Part shown: one piece after another, positions 63,492-64,000 of the stretch | Layout: every line of letters begins with the position of its first letter | Numbering within the stretch: position 1 is the stretch's first letter | Assembly: GCF_000785515.1 (NCBI RefSeq) | Contig: NZ_CP009913.1 | Coordinates: forward strand, 958,001-1,022,000 | Source: Streptococcus salivarius | GTDB taxonomy: Bacteria > Bacillota > Bacilli > Lactobacillales > Streptococcaceae | Direction of reading: 5' to 3' | DNA length: 64,000 nucleotides | Translations under genes and position numbers: made by a program | The notes under the pieces: generated by a model | Databases searched by the model: none | What the model was told of the DNA's origin: nothing | The model's input: only the letters and a program-made list of their open reading frames with translations

Positions 63492-63974
63492 ATGACAAAG
63501 TTAGCTACCATTTGTTATATTGACAATGGAAAGGAGCTTTTGCTCCTACATCGTAATAAAAAGCCTAATGATGTTCATGAAGGAAAGTGGATTTCTGTCG
63601 GGGGAAAACTAGAAGCTGGAGAGACACCAGATGAATGTGCTCGTCGTGAAATTCTCGAGGAAACACATTTTACAGTGACTGAGATGGATTTTAAAGGTAT
63701 GATTACCTTTCCAGAATTTACCCCTGGTCATGATTGGTACACCTATGTCTTTAAGGTAACTGGCTTTGAAGGAGAACTCATCTCAGATGAGGAGTCTCGT
63801 GAAGGAACGCTTGAATGGGTACCATATGATGAGGTCTTATCTAAACCAACTTGGGAAGGTGACTATGAGATTTTTAAGTGGATCCTTGAAGATAGACCAT
63901 TCTTCTCTGCAAAATTTAGCTACGATCGTAACCAGAACTTGGTAGATAAAACTGTAACATTTTATGATAAATAG
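63492..63974 (+). CDS. Nudix hydrolase (MutT/MutX-like)
   Basis: This 160-residue protein has the Nudix box GGKLEAGETPDECARREILEE (metal-binding Glu residues intact, with THF after EE instead of the usual xG). It is similar to MutX 8-oxo-dGTP diphosphatases. A TTG at 63474 is in frame; ATG 63492 (MTKLATICYIDNG) gives the normal N-terminus. Confidence 0.88.
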   Translation: MTKLATICYIDNGKELLLLHRNKKPNDVHEGKWISVGGKLEAGETPDECARREILEETHFTVTEMDFKGMITFPEFTPGHDWYTYVFKVTGFEGELISDEESREGTLEWVPYDEVLSKPTWEGDYEIFKWILEDRPFFSAKFSYDRNQNLVDKTVTFYDK

Positions 63975-63983
63975 GGAGGAACT

Positions 63984-64000
63984 ATGAAGCGTAAAAAAAC
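63984..64000 (+). CDS. Start of a further gene, cut by the window end
   Basis: ATG at 63984 follows TAGGGAGGAACT, a strong ribosome site 9 nt after the Nudix stop. Only MKRKK is visible, consistent with a signal peptide or other basic start; the product cannot be named. Confidence 0.6.

Noticed and set aside
1..64000. CRISPR array, prophage or insertion sequence
   Set aside because: No regularly spaced short repeats, transposase, integrase or phage structural genes were seen; the only large repeats are coding units of the adhesin.

Overview
The window is low-GC Firmicute DNA from a streptococcus, most likely of the salivarius group (S. salivarius, S. vestibularis or S. thermophilus). The evidence is a CshA-type fibrillar adhesin with an LPETG anchor, the streptococcal orders murA-epuA-endA and glnQHMP/vicRKX, a TrpXYZ-type transporter, RNase J2, and an SMK-type leader on metK. 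No phage, IS element or CRISPR array was found.

Layout. 1-9080: 3' part of a giant repeat adhesin, broken by a frameshift inside a perfect 26-bp inverted repeat. 9266-16238: a DUF4649 protein, a TrpXYZ-type ABC transporter, RNase J2, an esterase, and a membrane metzincin with a small membrane partner. 16239-16606: a duplicated terminator flanking a 136-nt multibranched palindromic element. 16607-20695: flavodoxin, a classical ClC, chorismate mutase with a CLC-F-type fluoride antiporter, and rplS with a structured leader. 20746-21851: tRNA-Arg(CCU), an orphan Gly-rich exported protein and a DUF3042 protein. 21927-27764: miaA, fRMsr, dnaX, a DUF3272-like protein, birA and metK.

28433-41465 is the most unusual region. 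Ten co-directional genes, tightly packed and preceded by a predicted leader of about 435 nt, form a Gram-positive Pel-type polysaccharide operon (PelD-, PelE-, PelA deacetylase-, PelF- and PelG-like). It is extended by a CotH-kinase lipoprotein, a VTC-domain protein, a DUF4956 membrane protein, a DUF4832 glycosidase-like protein and GalE. The PelD-like protein has an SDR-like N-terminus and a GAF domain but no GGDEF domain. GalE has Cys at the substrate gatekeeper position, which would allow UDP-GalNAc supply. I infer a secreted GalNAc/GlcNAc-type polymer that is partly deacetylated, with an additional modification step of unknown chemistry.

41657-50586: DUF1146, murA, epuA and endA; then divergent glnQHMP and vicRKX (cell-wall control). 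50645-58389: DUF454, HAD/FemX on the minus strand, a double-GNAT protein, DUF1934, a Mn-riboswitch-controlled P-type ATPase and a nitroreductase. 58415-64000: a phosphoesterase (minus strand), queG, prfB with its +1 frameshift site, ftsEX, a Nudix hydrolase and the first codons of another gene.

At least four genes (22872, 25181, 41657, 59366) have a -10 box only 6-7 nt before the ATG and no Shine-Dalgarno sequence, and so look leaderless.
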